A DNA stretch of 64,000 nt from Delphinus delphis (lineage: Eukaryota > Chordata > Mammalia > Artiodactyla > Delphinidae): contig NC_082696.1 of NCBI RefSeq assembly GCF_949987515.2, forward strand, positions 64,674,447 through 64,738,446, given 5' to 3'. The notes under the pieces are model-generated. The model searched no databases and was not told the origin of the DNA. It was given only the letters and a program-made list of their open reading frames with translations. Positions 58,623-64,000 of this stretch are shown here, piece by piece. Position 1 is the first letter of the stretch. Every line of letters starts with the position of its first letter. The position numbers were made by a program, and so were the translations under genes.

Positions 58623-59231
58623 TTAATATAGCCACTGCAATTTTTAAGTAGTTTGTATTTGTCTGGTATTATTTTCCCCTTTCTTATAATTCCAAACTTT
58701 CTACAAGTTAATGCTTCACCTGTATCTTTTACAAACACTATGAGACTAAAATTTTAAAATCAATTCTGAACATATTTGTTTTTAAGAGTAGCCCATTTAT
58801 ACATACTAAATTACTGACAAATTTTGTATTTTTGAGTTTACATATTTCTATAATTTTCTCCTTGAAAAAAAGCAATGATTGTTTTCCCTTCAATTTTTCC
58901 TCTTCTGCTTACCTTAAGCAAACACCTATTTCTAATAATTTAATGATTACCTTTGAAATTTAGTATACCATATAATGTAACAAGGTCTTTACTGTGTCTC
59001 TACCCTGCTTTACCCATTTACTGAAAAGTAAGTGTCTTTACTGTGCTCTTTCCCAAATTATACCTTTTCCAGTGTTTTACTTCTATCGTGTTTTATCTTA
59101 ACACTAGGTCATAATGTTACTATTTGATAAAGTCAATATTTTTTAGATATTCTTCTTTTGTTTCACACTGTCCTCCTGGAAAATCTTTTCCTACAGTTTT
59201 TGTGAGGTCCTTTAACAAAAATGTCTTAATT

Positions 59232-60057
59232 AAAAATCTACAAACAATAAATGCTGGAGAGGGTGTGGAGAAAAGGGAACCCTCTTGCACTGTTGGTGGG
59301 AATGTAAATTGATACAGCCACTATGGAGAACAGTATGGAGGTTCCTTAAAAAAACTAAAAATAGAACTAGCATACAACCCAGCAATCCCTCTACTGGGCA
59401 TATACCCTGAGAAAACCATAATTCAAAAAGAGTCATGTACCACAATGTTCATTGCAGCTCTATTTACAATAGCCAGGACGTGGAAGCAACCTAAATGTCC
59501 ATTGACAGATGAATGGATAAAGAAGATGTGGCACATATATACAATGGAATATTACTCAGCCATAAAAAGAAATGAAATTGAGTTACTTGTAGTGAGGCGG
59601 ACGGACCTAGAGTCTGTCATACAGAATGAAGTGAGTCAGAAAGAGAAAAACAAATACCATATGCTAACACATATATATGGAATCTAAAAAAAAAAAAAAA
59701 GTCATGAAGAACCTAGGGGTAGGACGGGAATAAAGACACAGACCTACTAGAGAAAGGACTTGAGGACATGGGGAGGGGGAAGGGTAAGCTGTGACAAAGT
59801 GAGAGAGTGGCATGCACATATACACACTACCAAATGTAAAACAGATAGCTAGTGGGAAGCAGCCGCATAGCACAGGGAGATCAGCTCCGTGCTTTCTGAC
59901 CACCTAGGGGGGGTGGGTTAGGGAGGATGCAAGGGAGAGGCAAGAGGGAGGAGATATAGGGATGTATGTATACGTGCAGCTGATTCACTTTGTTATACAG
60001 CAGAAACTAATACACCATCGTAAAGCAATTATACTCCAATAAAGTCGTTAAAAAAAA
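59232..60057 (+). mobile_element. L1 LINE 3' end with ORF2 tail, sense, nested in older L1
   Basis: 5'-truncated L1 from 'aaaaatctacaaacaataaa' and 'tgctggagagggtgtggaga' through 'gcaatccctctactgggcat' then 'ataccctgag', 'acaatggaatattactcagc' then 'cataaaaagaaatg', and the 3' UTR to 'gcaattatactccaataaag' and a short A tail. Surviving ORF2 tail residues include 'YTMEYYSAIKRNEI' in the 80-codon frame 59445-59687. A 9-bp duplication gtctt(a/g)att lies at 59223-59231 and 60058-60066. It lies opposite in orientation to the L1 it interrupts. Confidence 0.95.
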
Positions 60058-60066
60058 GTCTTGATT

Positions 60067-60655
60067 GTAAATTCTCTCAATTTTTATGAGATAAAAGAAA
60101 AATCTCTATTTCATCCTTTTTCTTGATAGTTTTGCCAGGTACAGGATTCAAGTTATTTTTTCCTCAAGACATTGAAGGTATTATTCCATTCCTTTCTGAC
60201 TCGTATTGTTGCTGACGGGAAATCAGCTTTCGTCTAATTGTCATTCCCTGGTCAGGAATTTGTCTTTTCCTTTTTGGCAACTTTTCATATCGTTTTTCTT
60301 TCTTATATGTACTTCAGTTTTACTACAGTATTTGAAAGTATAGATTTCTAGCAATTTATTTTGTTTGGGATCTGTTGGGCTTTTGAAAGTTGAGAATTCA
60401 TACCTCTCTTCAGTTCTGGAAAATTCTGTCTACCGTTGCATTTTCAAATAGTGCCTAGTACTCTGCTCTCATAACCCTCCCTGCTAAATCTCTTTCAAGA
60501 GGTTTTATTAGATGAATACTTGACTTATTTATTTTAATCACCTTGATTCTAAATCTCTCCCCATTATTTTGCAACTCATTTTTTTCACCATGAGACACAA
60601 TCTTTGACAATTCTTTAGACCTATCGCCCAGTTCATGGACATGTTCAACATCTTA
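60067..60655 (-). mobile_element. L1 LINE 5' region, antisense, continued
   Basis: 'gttttgccaggtacaggatt' (60130), 'cattgaaggtattattccat' (60171) and 'tgctgacgggaaatcagctt' (60210), with 'gggatctgttgggcttttga' and 'ttggcaacttttcata', match the reverse strand of L1M 5' sequence. This is the other half of the L1 interrupted at 59232. Confidence 0.75.
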
Positions 60656-62014
60656 ATATTTGATTGGTTTTATTCAAGCCACACAGAGAGTACAAATATT
60701 GGCCTCAAACCCAAAGGAGGGCCAGCTTAAGGGATAAATTCTCAAGAGAGACATTCTTTCCTCAAGAAAAATTATCTGAAAGAATTAATTCTGATGATAT
60801 ATATGAAAAAATACACAATGCATTTTCAAAGTGTCTTCCTTAAATACCACTTTACCCATTTCCTTCTAATCTACATCCAGTTTATTTACACCTTTTCAAT
60901 TCTGCAGTTAGCCTTTTTACTTTTTCAGATTACGTACTACTCTGACAGAATGGCATACACAAATTTTTACTCTATCAGTTCTAAATTCAGAGAAATATTT
61001 TTCAATTATCTTTATTTCCCTTACCAGCTTTGTTGACTCTGAAATTACCTTAACCAAGTAAGTCTTCTTTAGCTATTGTATTTCCTCTTGGTTATATGGC
61101 TTCTCTAATATTTTAAGGAGTGCTCCATGTACATTTCATCTTGTTGGGTTTCTGGATAATATTATTTTCCTGTTATCTTTTACATCATTTTTAATGCATC
61201 GATATAATTAGTTATACAGGAAACCCTAAAATCTGTAATCAGTCTTATGTTTTATTACTAATGTCTTATATGACATCGAGAAAAAAGTCCCCCCTTATTC
61301 CATCGAGATGCCCAACTATAAATAACCATTAGAGATTAATATTTGGGGTTGAAAGTCCTTGATTAAGCCTGAGCACGAAAAGATATTAAATGATCTGATT
61401 CATTAATGTTGTTTAAAGTGTATGACTCTTTCTGCAGCAGCTTCAGTGAATTAGTACCCAGCTACCTGAAAAACATCAACTTACTCCATATGGTGTGTGT
61501 AGGACTAGAGAGAATTCCAAATTTTATATTCTATTCAACTTTACACAATGCCTAAAAGTTCAATGTAGAAACACATTTAAAACCCTGCCCTGATCTTTTT
61601 CAGTAAAAATGCATTTGTATGCAAATTATACTGTACAGTGTACACCTGAAAGTGTATTGCTTTGCATTTTTCCTAAGCCCCAGCAAAATAGTTAAAGGAT
61701 GTCTGAAGGATGTTTGATTTGAAAATGCTTTTGAATAAGAATGTACAGTAAACTTAAAACAATTTCTTCATGCCTGCCACAAGATTGGTATCTGGTATAA
61801 AACTGGCTCAATATTCAAAGGCATTGTTTTCACTGACCTTATTAGTGTATATGATGGCCCATGGCATAATTTGTTCTACATGCACAAGGCAATGTGGAAT
61901 GTACATATTGTTCCCAACATTTTGCATAAAGTGGCGTTTTCTTATCGGGTCAGTAACAGAAACATCAGAGGCACTGAGTGTGGAAGACTGGAACAATCAC
62001 TCGCCTTAAAAACT
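60656..62014. other. Unassigned, partly repeat-free stretch
   Basis: No gene is supported. 61400-61980 is repeat-free, with balanced composition and clustered short motifs (TTTGCAT, ATGCAAAT-like 'tatgcaaattatactgtaca'), and is a candidate conserved non-coding element. The plus frame 61770-62009 (79 codons) has no known domain. Confidence 0.4.
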
Positions 62015-62185
62015 ACATGATTTAAATCTTTTCTCTGCCATCCCCTAGGTTTATAATTTTGGGCAAGTTTTAATCATCTCTAAAACTTGATTTCCTTATT
62101 CATAAATGTATAAAAATATTTAAAATGAATAATACTATGTTAAATAGTGTAATCTAAACTTTTAAGTTGATCTTTCTAATCAAAT
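62015..62185 (+). mobile_element. MIR SINE, sense fragment
   Basis: 'tctctgccatcccctaggtt' then 'tataattttgggcaagtttt' and 'aaaacttgatttccttattc' (62033-62101) follow the MIR core 'accttgggcaagttactta' and 'cagtttcctcatctg'. The tail is AT-rich and eroded. Confidence 0.8.
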
Positions 62186-63639
62186 ATTCATTTAAATTAA
62201 ATTCAGGGGCAAGTCCTCTGTCCCTAGACTAAATGTGATAAAGATGTGGCTGAACTTACTTATTCAGTCGAAACTCTCGGGATTAGAGGAAGAGAGAAAT
62301 GCTGATATACTTCAAGTTCTCCCTGTTTCCTTAAATAAAAAGGAGCACACCTGTAAAAATATGAAGGCCAAGCCACATGTGGTACACCTACTTACTAATC
62401 TGTATCTGGATTATATTTGTACTGATATTATGTTTAAAAAATCAATTTTGTTTAAAAAATGTTTATGTTTAAAAAATCAATATTTAACATATATTCCAGT
62501 TAAATTTTCTTATGTGGATTTTAAATGATTCTTACATAATTGAGCAAAGAAATTTGTAGTCATGGATATCACTCTGTGTTGATTTTGGTATCTTCTGTCT
62601 GTCAAATTTTATTTGTGATAAAAATAAACGAATTTAAAAAATAAGAATTTTATTAAGATATTGTTCTCTGCACCGTAAACTGGGGAAAATAGGCCTTTTT
62701 TAGAGATGCTTATTAAAAACATAAAACAATCAAGTATATCTCTTTTGCCTTCAATATCCATAAGTTTTTTGTTGTTCATAAAGATCTCACGTGAAGCTGA
62801 CGATTTTTGTATTTAAAAAATTCTTTAAGCAATAAAATTAAAATTCTATTAATATCCTGAAAACGCCACTTTAGGTAGTGGCCATAAATTTTCATCTCTG
62901 GCCTGTTATGCATTCATATGCATTTCTTCCCAAAGCCAACCCCAGTGTATTGAGGTACACAAAACATCAGGCAAATACATCAAAAGAAAGAATGGCCATG
63001 ATATACAATAGTTCTCTTTTTTAATTGAAAGTATATATTTTATCTCCAGTTCGTTCTTGTTCTTATTGCATGCTACTTTTAAGCTTCTTCCTCAGAATTA
63101 TGGTGTAAAGGCACTCCATAAAACAACTGCTTGGAATTGTTATATATCACATTTTCGGGATACAATAAGTAGTGTCATTACAGTCAAGATGAAAATTGAT
63201 TTGGGGTGTTTCCTAGTAAAGAATATAGTCTTTAATTCTTCAAGGACTCAAAATTCTTAGTGAATGTGAATGTCATTCCTATAAGGATAGCTTCATGATG
63301 TTAGACTAGTGGCAAGAAAGAGAAAAAATATCTTATTTTCTTTTCAAGCTTAATTTAAATGGAAAAAAAACTTGCGGTGGAGTTTTTTTTTTTTTTTTTA
63401 CTTAAAGAATCTGAATTTGACCTTCACCTAGCTATCTTCTATTTCTACGTTTATTTGTATGTACAATGAGATACGTGCAGTCAAGAGATGTAATTCATTT
63501 TATAAGCACCCATCAAAGAAAAACATAAAATTAGAGATATAAAACATTACCCACGACATCCACAGCCATGCACACCACACTTGATTTCAATTCCTACCCA
63601 ACCCTGCACTTTTTCCTTTGCACACTCTATGGTAATAGT
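62186..63639. other. Unassigned AT-rich DNA with a local triplication
   Basis: No gene recognised. At 62430-62481 the word 'tgtttaaaaaatcaat' occurs twice and a third variant sits between, an approximate tandem of about 17 bp. Poly-T at 63384-63400. Confidence 0.45.
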
Positions 63640-63795
63640 TAATTTATTTGCCTTTTCCATTAGAGTGTATGTTTCTTGCGATCAAGGATCTTTTTCCATT
63701 CCTTGGTATGCCTAGTTTCTGGGTCTCTACTTCAAATAAATTGGGTGTCTAATATGACTTTTTTTTTGATAATGAATAAATGAGGGAGGAAGAAG
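63640..63795 (+). mobile_element. L2 LINE 3' end, sense fragment
   Basis: 'ttgcgatcaaggatcttttt' then 'ccattccttggtatgcctag' and 'gataatgaataaatga' correspond to the L2 3' end ('gggcagggaccttgtctgtc', 'cagtgcctagcac', 'gaatgaatgaatga'). Confidence 0.55.
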
Positions 63796-64000
63796 AGGGA
63801 AAAGGAAGACAGAGAAGAAAATATGAACTACATAAACCGTGATATAAGCGTCTCCCCATGGAGGTATGCATAAGACACTCCAATCTAATGTTCTTTGTAA
63901 ATTAACATTACCACACAGGCATCTGTCAAATAGTGCAAAACAAGTGAGCTGCAATGACTAAAGAAGTTTAAATCTAGTGGGTTTGAAAAAAATAAACACA
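63796..64000. other. Unassigned right edge
   Basis: A purine-rich run (63783-63822) and ordinary sequence; no gene or named repeat. Confidence 0.35.

Larger units (their letters stand above)
57130..59222 (-). mobile_element. L1M LINE, ORF2 to 5' region, antisense, interrupted
   Basis: Reverse-strand L1 text: 'ttctttaatctgttaatgtt' then 'atgaatatattaacagattt', 'ttggaatgctggcatctact' then 'tttatgagtgaaattgacct', 'gagtttgtattctagcaaac' and 'ctttcaaatctgttggcat'. Then come 'cagtcaatttttggaagatt' and, further on, the T-rich region between ORF1 and ORF2. It is cut by the younger L1 at 59232 and resumes at 60067. Frames are broken, and an (AT)n/(AC)n cluster at 58.45-58.62 kb lies within it. Confidence 0.85.

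Overview
This window is nuclear DNA from a placental mammal, most likely a cetacean (whale or dolphin). The strongest evidence is three long tRNA-derived SINEs of the CHR-2 type (near 26.7, 28.9 and 37.7 kb) and two of the shorter CHR-1 type (18.2 and 31.0 kb). This SINE superfamily is named for Cetaceans, Hippopotamuses and Ruminants, and the long form seen here is abundant in whales and dolphins. There are no Alu, B1/B2, Bov-tA or BovB elements. The rest is the standard old mammalian repeat set: L2, MIR, MLT1 (MaLR) LTRs, L1M-type LINEs, MER2, MER5A and hAT relics. Assignments were made by eye against remembered family consensuses, so subfamily names are provisional.

No functional host protein-coding gene or structured RNA gene could be supported. 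The open frames are short (149 codons or fewer). Many read through repeats: SINE copies at 26.7, 28.9 and 37.8 kb, L1 ORF2 tails at 53.4-53.8 and 59.4-59.7 kb, and a fossil transposase at 7.6-8.9 kb. The window is best read as intergenic or deep-intronic DNA, AT-rich and without an evident CpG island.

Layout. 0-10 kb: L1 5' debris, unassigned sequence, a long antisense L2 (4.85-5.9 kb), and a decayed hAT transposase on the minus strand (7.56-8.94 kb). 10-18 kb: an MLT1 solo LTR with a clean 5-bp duplication, an L2-like antisense block, microsatellites, MIR, an antisense L1 3' end and a broken sense L2 (14.9-17.2 kb). 18-31 kb: CHR SINEs, MLT1 and other LTRs, MIRs and a class I ERV-type solo LTR (27.6-28.0 kb). 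31-38.6 kb: mostly unassigned sequence holding an old repeat at 35 kb, a MIR and a CHR-2 SINE with a 16-bp target-site duplication. 38.6-44 kb: MER2, a composite antisense L1 carrying an MLT1 insertion, and several old LTR-like units. 46.9-50 kb: two sense L2 copies one after the other. 50.7-60.7 kb: four L1 bodies, one inserted inside another in opposite orientation, plus a class I ERV-type solo LTR inside an old L1. 60.7-64 kb: mostly unassigned, with MIR and L2 fragments.

The most noteworthy items are the hAT transposase fossil, the SINE and L1 insertions with readable target-site duplications (useful as phylogenetic markers), three copies of one old repeat family I could not name, and a few repeat-free stretches that could be conserved regulatory DNA. 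I found no convincing new biological system.
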